Virus record (IMG/VR): IMGVR_UViG_3300022744_000020
Span: 1 to 64,000 of that record
DNA length: 64,000 nucleotides
Reading direction: 5' to 3' (one strand)
Origin: a virus
The translations under genes were made by a program, and so were the position numbers. The notes under the pieces were generated by a model that was not told the DNA's origin, did not search any database, and was given only the letters and a program-made list of their open reading frames with translations. Shown here one piece after another: positions 55,699-64,000 of this stretch; position 1 is the first letter of the stretch, and the number at the start of each line of letters is the position of its first letter.

Positions 55699-58600
55699 GC
55701 ATGAATTTTGACATCTGGCTGCGCAAGTTTGCAGCCCATGAACTCTCTCAGGTCGTTACCCCGAAGCTGAGAACCCTCAACGATTGGGAGTTCCCGCAAT
55801 CGTCGGTTTATCACTATCAGCTTGCGGATGGAATCGAGATGGGTCCAGGACCTGACGATATCTACGTCCGAAAGATTGAGCGCGCCATCCTCTTCCAGAA
55901 CGTCACGAAGCTCAGTCGTCTGGAAGGTAATCCGAGATTCAGTGCCGGGTTGGAAACCAACATCATCAAGGCTTATCGCGCCAGTAATAAACGCGTGAGA
56001 CCTTTGGCTACTTTGGCTTCTGCGGTATCCGACACCCAGTCTCTGCTGCTGATTAACTACGCGCCGCTGGGGAAAACCTATCGGTACGTGAAGAATGTTT
56101 TCACCGTTTATCACAAGTGGCTGAACTCTTTCTCCACCACGGTGGATGAAATCGTTAAAGCCTGCGAGGTGTTGCCGCATCATGCGCATTTCCTCTTTGC
56201 TGGAACGCCAACGCTGATCCCCAGCGTTTCTCAGTACGAAAGTGCTGAGAAGAATTTCGTGCAGAACGATCTGAAGTTCTTCATCGGTCGAGATGCGTTC
56301 TTGTCGCTGGAATTCTGGAAGTGGCTGTCATCGAATCGTCAGGCAAGCATTCTGGCGAAGATCCCCAAGAATCACCTGAAGAAAGTGAACATCGTCTACC
56401 AAGAAACGGGTAAATGGGTTTGCTTGAACCTGGGTTATCTGGACAGTTTCCGGAATCCTCAAGCAAACGATCCATGGGCTGGGATGGAGTCGGGAGTTGC
56501 CAAGCCTGATAGCAGCCTTTCCCCGGAGCAGATTCAAAAGCGCTATCTTCGTTTCCTGATGACTCTCATGCAAGAGAGAACGGTCACGGCCAACACCGAA
56601 GACGAAGACGATAAAGCCGATGATGCACGCATCGGGCAAATCGAGAAAGGCGCACCTGAAATCAAGAAAGAGGATCAGCAAGCTGACGGTGGTGATGACG
56701 TTGGTCTTACGCCGGAACAAGTGGCTGCAAAGATCCAGGCTGAGGATGCAGAGATCGATCACGACTTGGCTCAGCTCAACGAAATACTCTCGAAAAATTA
56801 CAACAAGCAAACGGAGAGTGTTGCCGAGATCCTACAGGCACCAATGTCGGAGATAGAAGCCAACACGATCGACAGATGCCAACGACTGGCGGAAGATGGT
56901 CTGCTGACCGCCAAGGAGATGGCGCGCTTCAAGAAACTCTCCACGTCATACAAGTCTTTACCGAGCCCTTATGGTGACGGCACCATTGAGCAAAGCATCG
57001 ATTTGTCGGATCCTGAGCTGACTAAGCTCAAAGTGCAGGAGATCATCAAGACTCCCACGGTTCACGACGAGTCGATGCTGAAATCCAGTCTGACGACATT
57101 CGATCTGGATTATCAAAAGAAAACGCTCAACAAGCACACCGTTGCCTGCGTGATGGCCGCTCAACGAGCAGGTGGTGCGATCACCGCCTACGAAGTTGAT
57201 AAGGTCGAAAACATCCTTGGCGCTTACGAAGTACACAGCGTCAAGTACGTTCCGATCGAAGGAGCCCCGAGCACTTGGAAATTCAAACGACCTGTTCTGA
57301 ATGATGATGGCACGTTCACTTCGAATGGAACTCGGTATCGCTTGAGAAAGCAGCGTATCGATCTTCCGATTCGCAAAATTTCACCGAAGGAAGTTTTGCT
57401 GACAAGCTATTTCGGTAAAGTCAAGGTACTCAGATCGCGCAAGCGACAACACGACTTTGGCGAATGGCTGGCTGATCGTGTCATGAATGACGCGATGACC
57501 AAACGCAATCCGCTCATCACCAGTGTGTCGATGAGCGACAGCTTTGATTCAGAGCTGAAGGCGCCTCGAGCCTACACCAGCCTGTCCATGAATTATCGGT
57601 TCATTGACACGCCTCAATGGAGGCTGATGTTTGACCAGGAAGAAGTTCTCAAAGCAGTGGATCCTGCTGTGACGAACGCGGCACGGTCCTTGGGGAATTT
57701 GGTCATCTCCTACAGAGAAGATGGCGGGTACCTCATGCTTGACTCGCATGGTGCCGTGCATGAAGTCCTTCCGGACCAACCAGTCAAGGTACTCACGAGT
57801 CTGGAGGAGTTTCTCGGAATCCCGGTACATGAAGCTCCGATTGATTTTGCTGAGGTGAAGATCTACGGCAAAGAAATCCCGGTGGGTCTGATCCTGTCTT
57901 ATTACAAGGGACTGAGCAATCTGCTGAACATTCTGGGCATTCAGTACCGAAGAGAGCAAACGGGCACACGAACGACGGCGAATCTGGGCGAGTGGGCCCT
58001 CACCTTTGCAGATGAGCGCCTTGTCTTCTCCAGAGACGATAAGTTTGCTTGTCTGGTTTTGGGTGGGTTCCGAGATTACCAAAAGATCCTCACGCTTTAT
58101 TCGGTCTACTCTTTCGATCAGCGGGGAGTCTACCTGAATGTGCTGGAATCGGCAAAGCTGGGCGTTCGCTATCTGAGGGAGATGGGTTTGATGAACGACA
58201 TGTTCGTTGATCCCATCACGCTTGAGATCCTGAAGAAGATGAAGGAGCCCCAGAAGTTTGAAGGGCTCCTGCTGCGCGCATGTGAACTTCTCCTCAGCGA
58301 CAGCCACCCGAAGGAAATCGATCCTGACTTCATGCGCATTCGAGGGAACGAACGATTCGCTGGTGTCATCTACACCGAAATCGTGGCCAGCCTTCGTGCG
58401 CACAACGCTCAGATTGGGAAGTCTGGCAAGCGCGTAGAAATGCATCCGTTTGCTATCGATAAGCGAATCAGTGAAGATTCGTCTAAGATGCAATGCGACG
58501 AGCTGAATCCCATTCAAGCGCTGAAAGAAATCGAAGCTGTTACCTACACGGGTGAGGGTGGTAGATCTATCCGCTCGATGACGAAGAAGACCCGAGGCTA

Positions 58601-58799
58601 CCACAAGAACGATCGGGATCTGATTTCTGAAGCGACGGTGGATAGCTCGATGGTGGCTATCAATGTCTATACCAGTGCGAATCCAAAGCTGGAAGACCTC
58701 AGCGGAAATGCCGAGAAACGAGTAGGCACTGAGAAATCGACACCGGGATCCATGCTTTCTACGTCGGCTCTACTCGCACCCGCGTGTGACCGTGACGAT
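55695..58799 (+). CDS. RNA polymerase beta subunit, exon 1 (interrupted by a group I intron)
   Basis: Exon 1 encodes the first 1035 residues. Translation without splicing would stop at TAA 58800-58802, just inside the intron. Residues ~290-360 contain an acidic, charged insertion (TANTEDEDDKADD). Near the end, GRSIRSMTKKTRGYHKNDRD, LISEATVDSSMVAINVYTSANP and STPGSMLSTSALLAPACDRDD follow the bacterial segment from ETPEGPNIGLI to GASLIPFLEHDD. The sequence continues only in exon 2, so the spliced product is ~1407 residues and lacks only the C-terminal part encoded at 36115. The N-terminal portion is longer than in bacteria. The start overlaps the end of beta' (ATGA). In phiKZ relatives this subunit belongs to the virion RNAP, packaged and injected with the genome. 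Confidence 0.9.
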
Positions 58800-59185
58800 T
58801 AAGTCGTACTGAATAGGTGCGATATGGTCACCCTTGACGGTAACGTCTCGTGGTAATCCTCTTGAACTGCGGGGACCCCCTTAGAGCCTTGTGTACCAAG
58901 TGCGGTCCGTAATGATCGCATGGCCGTTCTAACCAAACGGGTATGGTAAAAAGCACAAGGATTGGGAAATCGCGCATCCAAGCTTCCCACTTACCGATGA
59001 GTCGGTAAAGGAAGAAGGTTCAACGACTAGGGCCTTGTCAGCCCGTACCTACCAAGCGGTGGGGAAGTAGGAGGCTCCAGAAGAGATTCTGGATGCAGAT
59101 ATAGTCTGTTCTGCATCGAAAGGTGCAGCAGTCCAGCTAAACGTAAGCTGGACGGTCTGGATTAGCGTCCCAGATGAACATAAAG
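58800..59185 (+). ncRNA. Group I self-splicing intron, no ORF
   Basis: 386 nt. P1: exon bases ACGAT (58795-58799) pair with GTCGT (58803-58807), the last exon U facing G as required for the 5' splice site, with a 3-base UAA loop that also stops unspliced translation. P7: GACTA (59025-59029, in GGTTCAACGACTAG) pairs with TAGTC (59102-59106, in AGATATAGTC), the most typical motif pair of group I introns. CGGGGACCCCCTTAG (58868-58883) looks like the P4 region. P9-type hairpins are CTGCA/TGCAG and GTCCAGCT/AAGCTGGAC. The last base is G59185, the expected 3' terminal G. Joining 58799 to 59186 reads GAT-CCA and restores the conserved DDxxR motif of beta. There is no reading frame for a homing endonuclease, so mobility must come from elsewhere or is lost. 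Confidence 0.92.
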
Positions 59186-60304
59186 CCAAAGCGAATAAAT
59201 TTTATTTCAATCCAACAAGGCCATACCGTTCCCTGTGCTGGATACCATGCACCGGTGATGAGAACTGGTTATGAAGCGGTCATCGCTCATCGTACCACGG
59301 ATACCTTTGCCTATACGGCTAAAAAACCTGGAAAGGTCTTGAAGGTAAATCCGAAGGGGATCATCATCGAGTACGAAGACGGTGAGCGCGTTGGGTTGCG
59401 CTTGGGTAGACGGTTCGGTCTGGCCTCTGGCATGACGGTTCCGCACGATGTCGTCACGTTCCAAAAAGAAGGTGCGACTTTCCAAGTCGGAGATTGCATC
59501 TCTTACAACGAAGGATTTTTCGAGCGAGACATCTTCAGCCCGAATTGCGTGGTGATGAAGAACTCCCTGGTGTGTCGTGCGGTGATCATGGAGTCTTCGG
59601 ATACGCTGGAAGACTCCTCAACCATCTCCCCTAAGTTGGCAAAGAAGTTGTCGACAAAGGTGACGCACACCATCACCAAGGTGGTCCGGTTCGATCAAAC
59701 AGTCACCAACGTTCTGGAAGAAGGTCAAGCGGTTAGTTTTGACACGGTGCTGTGCTATATCCAGTCCGACGCCTCGGCAAACTCGGCTGCGTTCTCTGAC
59801 GAAACACTGGAAACGCTTGAGGCCCTGGATACTGGAACCCCGAGGGCTCGGGTAGATGGGGTGGTGGATGCCGTCGAGGTTTACTACCATGGCGAGCTGT
59901 TGGATATGAATGAGTCGCTTCAGATCCTGGCAAAGCAAAGCAACGAGAGACTCAAGAAAAAAGCCGAACAATCGGAAACCACAGCATTCACAGGACAAGT
60001 GGATGGAGGCTTCCGCATTCAAGGCACGCCAATGCCGATTGAGAACGTGGCGATTCGCTTCTACATCACCAGCGACACCCCCGCCGGTGTCGGGGATAAG
60101 GGTGTGGTTGCGAACCAGATGAAGACAGTCCACGGAGCGATAATGGATGGGGTTTACAGAAGCGAAGACGGTCAAGAAATTGATTTGATTTTCGGCGCTC
60201 AATCGTTCGATGCTCGGATTGTGAATTCGCCGTACATCCTCGGTATGGTCACCACGGTGCGCCAACTCACCTCCAAGAGAGCCGCAGAGATGTATTTCTC
60301 ATGA
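59186..60304 (+). CDS. RNA polymerase beta subunit, exon 2
   Basis: Exon 2 encodes 372 residues. PKRINFISIQQGHTVP is the direct continuation of the exon 1 end and matches ANRALMGANMQRQAVP of bacterial beta. VGDKGVVANQMK (about residue 1338 of the spliced product) matches the GNKGVIS part of the active-site loop. LIFGAQSFDARIVNSPYILGM matches LNPLGVPSRMNIGQILET. The protein ends there, and the remaining beta C-terminus is the separate gene at 36115. The in-frame ATG at 59174 lies within the intron and has no ribosome binding site, so exon 2 is not an independent gene. The exon is shorter than the equivalent of E. coli beta, as loops are missing. Confidence 0.9.
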   Translation, partial: PKRINFISIQQGHTVPCAGYHAPVMRTGYEAVIAHRTTDTFAYTAKKPGKVLKVNPKGIIIEYEDGERVGLRLGRRFGLASGMTVPHDVVTFQKEGATFQVGDCISYNEGFFERDIFSPNCVVMKNSLVCRAVIMESSDTLEDSSTISPKLAKKLSTKVTHTITKVVRFDQTVTNVLEEGQAVSFDTVLCYIQSDASANSAAFSDETLETLEALDTGTPRARVDGVVDAVEVYYHGELLDMNESLQILAKQSNERLKKKAEQSETTAFTGQVDGGFRIQGTPMPIENVAIRFYITSDTPAGVGDKGVVANQMKTVHGAIMDGVYRSEDGQEIDLIFGAQSFDARIVNSPYILGMVTTVRQLTSKRAAEMYFS

Positions 60305-60369
60305 AGTGAGTCCTTGATCCTCAGAAAAGCTCTCAAGCGGGCTTTATGAGGGTACCCAACACCTCGGAG

Positions 60370-60396
60370 GGGATTAGGCCAAATCAGCCTAATCCC
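60370..60396 (+). terminator. Rho-independent terminator
   Basis: A 10-bp stem (GGGATTAGGC with its complement) around a 7-base loop, followed by TCTCTTTTT. It ends the RNAP operon at 60304. Confidence 0.9.
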
Positions 60397-60432
60397 TCTC
60401 TTTTTCAGTTTATTTCTTTACCTACCACGATC

Positions 60433-60627
60433 ATGGTCAAAACCGAATCGAATCAAACAGCGCTGGTTTCTGGTGCGTTGATCACTCTGGGAACCCGAAT
60501 CCTCGAAGAATCACAAGACGGCACCACGGCGGAGACCATCAACGGTCGTGACGCTGATCGCAAGAACCTCGCACAACTGGTGGCCGCACTGATGCATCGC
60601 AAGCTGCTCGAGAAGCGCCGGTCCTGA
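60433..60627 (+). CDS. Small hypothetical protein
   Basis: A 64-residue protein starting at 60433 (MVKTESNQ). It is amphipathic and helical, with a central Gly/Leu/Thr strand (ALITLGTRI) and a basic C-terminus (MHRKLLEKRRS). The Shine-Dalgarno sequence is weak. It starts just after the RNAP terminator and precedes a structural gene; the conserved small size suggests a virion-accessory or regulatory protein. No family recognised. Confidence 0.6.
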   Translation: MVKTESNQTALVSGALITLGTRILEESQDGTTAETINGRDADRKNLAQLVAALMHRKLLEKRRS

Positions 60628-60671
60628 TCTTCAGCCCACCAAACAAACCAAAAACCTAAGAGGCACCTGCC

Positions 60672-62126
60672 ATGATTTTTGAAACTGCTGCCAAATGCGC
60701 TGTCGAGATCGCCGACGATCTGGAGGCTTCTGGTCTTTACGCTCGTGCGAAGCCGTCTACTCCGATGGCGGCCGTGGTGAACGCCGTCACCATTCCTGGT
60801 CCCGCGCTGCCTCAGTCTGAGCCGGTCATTTATGACTACGGCCTGCTGATGGGAATGACGGACAACTTCGGTGCACGCGATCGCGGAGAAACTCCGGTGT
60901 TTGAGCTGGAAATGGCAGCACTGGCCAGCCAGATCGGCAAAGCAGTGTCGGACCATTTCATGTTCGCCCGAACGGTGGCCAAGCCACTCATCATGGAACT
61001 GGCCACGGCGATCGTGGCCGACATGGGTCAACTCGAAGTCAATCCGCACTCGGATGTTCAAGTGGTGGAGTTCGACATTCCGGATTTCCTCAAAGACGCC
61101 GGCATGCTCGAGGAAATCAAGCGCGTTCAATCGGACAAGTTCAGCCTACAGGCTCTTCCGATGATGTCGGCTCCGGACCTCACGATCTATGAGATCGTGA
61201 CTCAAATCGGACAGTTCGGCGCCGGGAACAAAGAGATCGCTCTCTGGCTGAATGGTCTGACTCCTGAGTTCCTGGAAGGTGCTTGGAAGGGCGTGTTCCA
61301 GTCCGACGTAGGTGGGATCGGTTTCCACAACACGGAAGTCGGCAAGAAACAAGTCGACCTGTGCATCTTCACGTACGCTCTGTCGTTCACGCTGGCCGCC
61401 GACATCCCTGACGGCGTCACGGTGAGTCTGGGTCAATGGAAGTCGGATCTGACCGTTCTGCGTCAACAATCTGCACGACTGCTGGCGCTGGCCATCGACG
61501 AGTTCGAAGTCCAAAAAGAAACCAAGACGGTGCACATTCGCCGAGCTGGCAAAGACATCGTGGTCAATGCTGCTGTTCTGCGCGAGTTCGAAGAACAAGG
61601 ACTCACCCGCGCTGTGTTGATTGCCAACGCAATGCAGGAGCGACCCTACGTTTATGCTTCGGCCATCGTGAAGAACATCTCGGCACTGCAGGCAATGTGG
61701 GATTCTTTTGTCGGGCGTGAAAAGCTGCGACTCGAGAATGATCGTCTGCGCCTGTTCGTGGATTCGGCTCGACGCCAATCCCTGAAGCTGGTCACGGACA
61801 ATTTCGAGAAGGTCTATGAGCACCTGGGTGAGAATGCGGTGAACAACCGGGACAATCCTGCGTACCTGGCATTCCTCGAAGCCATGCGTGCCTACACGGG
61901 TAGCCTCAAGCTCAAGGCCGTGGAGAACGTGAATGATGTCGCACACGTGATCATCTGCAACTGCCTGTTCCCACATACGGCCTGCGATCAGATTCTGGAC
62001 GGGATCAGCGAGGCCATGAGTCAGAATCAAGGTGCCAACATGGACGTGAAGGAAGCGGCGCTGTATTCCAAGGCTTCCTACATCGTGGACTTCCTGCTGG
62101 ATCAAGTCGAACTCGTGAGCATCTAA
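60672..62126 (+). CDS. Virion-type protein (phiKZ gp177 position)
   Basis: A 484-residue alpha-helical protein without membrane spans, with many Ala, Leu and Asp residues. The N-terminal ~100 residues are followed by a long helical body. Position, strand and order (before two further genes of the prohead protease group) match the phiKZ layout around gp175-gp178 as I recall it. It starts after AGAGGCACC and its stop is directly followed by the next ATG. Role unknown, probably a virion protein. Confidence 0.72.
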   Translation: MIFETAAKCAVEIADDLEASGLYARAKPSTPMAAVVNAVTIPGPALPQSEPVIYDYGLLMGMTDNFGARDRGETPVFELEMAALASQIGKAVSDHFMFARTVAKPLIMELATAIVADMGQLEVNPHSDVQVVEFDIPDFLKDAGMLEEIKRVQSDKFSLQALPMMSAPDLTIYEIVTQIGQFGAGNKEIALWLNGLTPEFLEGAWKGVFQSDVGGIGFHNTEVGKKQVDLCIFTYALSFTLAADIPDGVTVSLGQWKSDLTVLRQQSARLLALAIDEFEVQKETKTVHIRRAGKDIVVNAAVLREFEEQGLTRAVLIANAMQERPYVYASAIVKNISALQAMWDSFVGREKLRLENDRLRLFVDSARRQSLKLVTDNFEKVYEHLGENAVNNRDNPAYLAFLEAMRAYTGSLKLKAVENVNDVAHVIICNCLFPHTACDQILDGISEAMSQNQGANMDVKEAALYSKASYIVDFLLDQVELVSI

Positions 62127-62849
62127 ATGCAATCCACCTCCTACGTCAGAAACCGGCAAGCAGTTCTGGATGATCTGGTTTTGGGGGAGGACTCGCGGAT
62201 GATCACCAAGCAAGGTTGCAAAATCCACATACCCACCCGGTATGTGGAGTACAAGCTGGGTCAAATCGGCTTGACCAACCTGATCCTTGGTATCCATGCA
62301 ATCATCGTCGGGAATCAGTACGCTGTACGCATCGTGGATGCCATGATGCGGATCCGTCCAACGACCACGACGAAGATCAAGGTGGATGACGAAGATTACT
62401 ACGAGTTCGATTTCCCTCCTGGCTCTGTGGTTTACGAGTCGACCGATCTCGTGAAGACGCCAACCCTGGTGTACTTCATTCAGACTCCGTTCTTTACCCG
62501 AGGAAAAACTCCTTGGTTCATGAACTATCTGGATCGGGCTGAAATCTTCAGCACTGCTCAAAAGCACGCCGGTGCTGCGATTGGTCTGAACCGGGAAATT
62601 CCGGAGTTTCTGGTCTCTCTGACCTCTCGAGACGCCCAGGATCAATCAGTCGAATATCGTCACGCGATCAAGAGCATTGATGACGTCTACCGCCGGCCTG
62701 CGATGACAGTCCCGGTTCGTAACGTTTCGACTTCGGCCAGTGGCACCTTCAGCAAGCTTGGAGGCGCCTACATGCGTCAAGGGGTGGTGTCGGCCCTGGT
62801 CAAGCCCAGTGAGCGCTCTAGCGACATTGAGACGATTCTGAGACAGTAA
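62127..62849 (+). CDS. Virion-type protein (phiKZ gp176 position)
   Basis: A 240-residue protein that starts directly after the previous stop without a gap. It has beta-rich segments in the middle (YAVRIVDAMMRIRPTTTTKIKVDDEDYYEF) and a short charged helix. No family is recognised, but it sits in the conserved block before the prohead protease. A strong terminator follows. Confidence 0.72.
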   Translation: MQSTSYVRNRQAVLDDLVLGEDSRMITKQGCKIHIPTRYVEYKLGQIGLTNLILGIHAIIVGNQYAVRIVDAMMRIRPTTTTKIKVDDEDYYEFDFPPGSVVYESTDLVKTPTLVYFIQTPFFTRGKTPWFMNYLDRAEIFSTAQKHAGAAIGLNREIPEFLVSLTSRDAQDQSVEYRHAIKSIDDVYRRPAMTVPVRNVSTSASGTFSKLGGAYMRQGVVSALVKPSERSSDIETILRQ

Positions 62850-62863
62850 TCCAATCACCGTTC

Positions 62864-62902
62864 ATACGCTACCTGCACGGTAAACCCGTGCAGGTAGCGT
62901 AT
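62864..62902 (+). terminator. Rho-independent terminator
   Basis: A perfect 17-bp stem (ATACGCTACCTGCACGG with its complement) with a 5-base loop, followed by TGTGATTTTATTTTA. It stands between the structural gene and the prohead protease gene, so the protease has its own promoter or depends on read-through. Confidence 0.9.
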
Positions 62903-62963
62903 TGTGATTTTATTTTATAGACTGCGCTCTCTTCGACTCTTTTCTTTTAAGGACCTTTATCAC

Positions 62964-63761
62964 ATGGTAATAACAAGGCCACTTGGTGCTGCGAAGCCCC
63001 AGAAAACCTTATTCTCTTGCACGGCACTACCGGCAAACAAAGCCGGTATTCTCAAAAAGGACGAGTTCGGTTATTTCGAGATTCCCATCGGGGGATTGAA
63101 TTGCTTTAATTCTGCGGGTCATTGGTACACCGCCGATCAAACTGCTGAGCTGTTCGCTAAGAGCTCCCACCTGAATCGAAGAATCGAAGACGGCAGACTC
63201 TTTGCAGAGGCGGGCCATCCGAAGCGCCTTCCCGGTCAGTCTGAAGACGACTATATCCAGCGCATCCTCACCATTGAGGAATCTATGGTGGCTGGACATT
63301 GGGCCAGCATCCGATTGGACTATGACTCCATCAAGGATGAAAGAGGCCGTCCGGTTGTGGCCATGATCGGCAAGGTCAAAGGTGAGGGGAAATTCGGTCC
63401 GGCACTTGAAAGTAGTTTGCTCAATCCCAAGATCAACACCGCGTTTTCGATTCGGTCTTTCACTGAGGACAGTTTTGTCGCAGGTGTTAGAAACCGAATT
63501 ATCCGTCAGATCATCACGTGGGACTGGGTCATCGAGCCGGGTATCTCGTTTGCGGGCAAATACAACAGCCCGTCTCTGGAGGGTCGCCGACTGGCGGTCG
63601 ATCTGGAGTCTGCTGAAATGACCCGTGAGGTCATTCAGCGAGCCATGCGCAAGCCTGTGTTGGCTGGCATGGAGTCCTGCCGTCTGATGGGCGTGGAGCT
63701 GTTCCAGCAGCTTGGTTGGAACATGGACGTGGGCGATCTTCCAAGTTACGCCAAGTGGTGA
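62964..63761 (+). CDS. Prohead protease (T4 gp21/phiKZ gp175 type)
   Basis: A 265-residue serine protease of the phage prohead family, which cuts scaffold and capsid proteins before DNA packaging. The active-site His is seen in FAEAGHPKR (H85) and the Ser in INTAFSIRSF (S162), with the beta-barrel-like order (SIRLDYDSI, VVAMIGKVKG) between them, as in T4 gp21. The start at 62964 has AAGGA ten bases upstream; an open frame upstream lacks a good start. Its place next to the RNAP beta block matches gp175 of phiKZ. Confidence 0.85.
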   Translation: MVITRPLGAAKPQKTLFSCTALPANKAGILKKDEFGYFEIPIGGLNCFNSAGHWYTADQTAELFAKSSHLNRRIEDGRLFAEAGHPKRLPGQSEDDYIQRILTIEESMVAGHWASIRLDYDSIKDERGRPVVAMIGKVKGEGKFGPALESSLLNPKINTAFSIRSFTEDSFVAGVRNRIIRQIITWDWVIEPGISFAGKYNSPSLEGRRLAVDLESAEMTREVIQRAMRKPVLAGMESCRLMGVELFQQLGWNMDVGDLPSYAKW

Positions 63762-63780
63762 TGGCCAAAAAATAAACCAG

Positions 63781-63815
63781 AGGTATCTGGCTCCCACAAA
63801 GGGAGCCAGATACCT
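63781..63815. terminator. Bidirectional terminator
   Basis: A perfect 15-bp stem (AGGTATCTGGCTCCC with its complement) with a 5-base loop. It is between the protease and a convergent small membrane-protein gene; its last base overlaps the stop codon of that gene. Confidence 0.9.
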
Positions 63816-64000
63816 TACTTTGATCGTCCGGTGCTTACGCGCTCCCATGGACCAGAGCTGCTTTTGTTGGTGAACCAAATGCAAAATCCGATGACAAGCG
63901 AAGCCACACCAATTAAGACCAGAAGAAGAAAAACCAAATAAATCTCAAGTTCGTTCAATGGCTGCACAGTCGACTCCAGGTAGAGAAAATAAAGAACTAA
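63815..64000 (-). CDS. Small membrane protein, partial (5' end outside the window)
   Basis: A frame open from the window edge to a TAA at 63815-63817, at least 61 residues. One strong hydrophobic span is visible, IYLVFLLLVLIGVASLVIGF, followed by a polar C-terminus (CIWFTNKSSSGPWERVSTGRSK). A GTG (VQPLNEL) and a TTG (LNELEIYL) are possible internal starts, but the frame continues to the edge. A small phage inner-membrane protein, function unknown. Confidence 0.6.
   Translation of the reverse strand, partial: LVLYFLYLESTVQPLNELEIYLVFLLLVLIGVASLVIGFCIWFTNKSSSGPWERVSTGRSK

Noticed and set aside
58800-59185. Homing endonuclease or tRNA in the gap between beta exons
   Set aside because: No reading frame of useful length and no tRNA cloverleaf are seen. 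The stems match group I intron helices instead.
59174-60304. Exon 2 as an independent gene starting at ATG 59174
   Set aside because: The first four codons fall inside the intron, no ribosome binding site precedes it, and the beta alignment requires direct continuation from 58799.
61146-62645. A 499-codon minus-strand open frame opposite the structural genes
   Set aside because: It spans two plus-strand genes and their junction, with a His/Arg/Val-rich translation typical of an antisense shadow.

Overview
This 64-kb window is part of the genome of a large (jumbo) tailed phage of the phiKZ type, very probably infecting a Gram-negative bacterium. Four things show this. (1) Several multisubunit RNA polymerase (RNAP) pieces are phage-encoded as split subunits: a beta' N-terminal half with the catalytic DFDGD motif, a nearly complete beta, a detached beta C-terminal piece, and a second, different beta N-terminal piece. 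(2) The portal, prohead protease and a 3268-residue tape-measure-like protein with cell-wall hydrolase domains are present. (3) RecA-like, RuvC-like and RNase H genes lie among virion genes. (4) As I recall the phiKZ map, the order prohead protease - two structural genes - RNAP beta - RNAP beta' - muralytic giant protein, and the order RNase H - RecA-like - RNAP beta C-terminus, match it. A lipoprotein gene and two peptidoglycan hydrolase domains support a Gram-negative host. I cannot name the host species.

Layout. 1-9.4 kb: a tail-anchored coiled-coil protein (5' end possibly outside the window), a probable non-virion RNAP beta N-terminal subunit, a 1185-residue protein with an FG-rich disordered centre, then the portal on the minus strand. 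9.4-15 kb: virion-type proteins, a RuvC-like resolvase and small membrane proteins. 15-30 kb: tail fibre region, with a 2177-residue modular fibre (13 Ig/FN3-like modules plus an FG-GAP-type beta-propeller), two small companion genes, and a minus-strand cluster of four tail or structural genes, two of which share an N-terminal domain with the 480-residue plus-strand protein. 30-38 kb: a candidate spanin pair, an RNase H with a long extra domain, a RecA/UvsX-like recombinase, the RNAP beta C-terminal piece and a SLOG-family protein in a coupled operon. 38-44 kb: small conserved genes and two structural proteins. 44-54 kb: the giant tape-measure protein (minus strand) with M15 peptidase and lytic transglycosylase domains. 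54-64 kb: RNAP beta' and beta, the latter interrupted by a group I intron, then structural genes and the prohead protease.

The strongest find is the 386-nt ORF-less group I intron at 58800-59185. It splits the beta gene inside one of the most conserved motifs of all RNA polymerases. Removing it restores a continuous 1407-residue beta, and the P1 and P7 helices can be read directly from the sequence.

Organisation. Genes run as short operons that switch strand often. All six convergent gene pairs are separated by perfect or near-perfect hairpins with 13-18 bp stems. Five divergent gaps should carry promoters, but I could not recognise a phage promoter consensus in them. No tRNA genes, CRISPR arrays or insertion sequences were seen. 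The only stretch longer than 300 bases without a gene is the intron. Family names come from motifs read by eye. Comparisons with phiKZ are from memory, and no database search was run.
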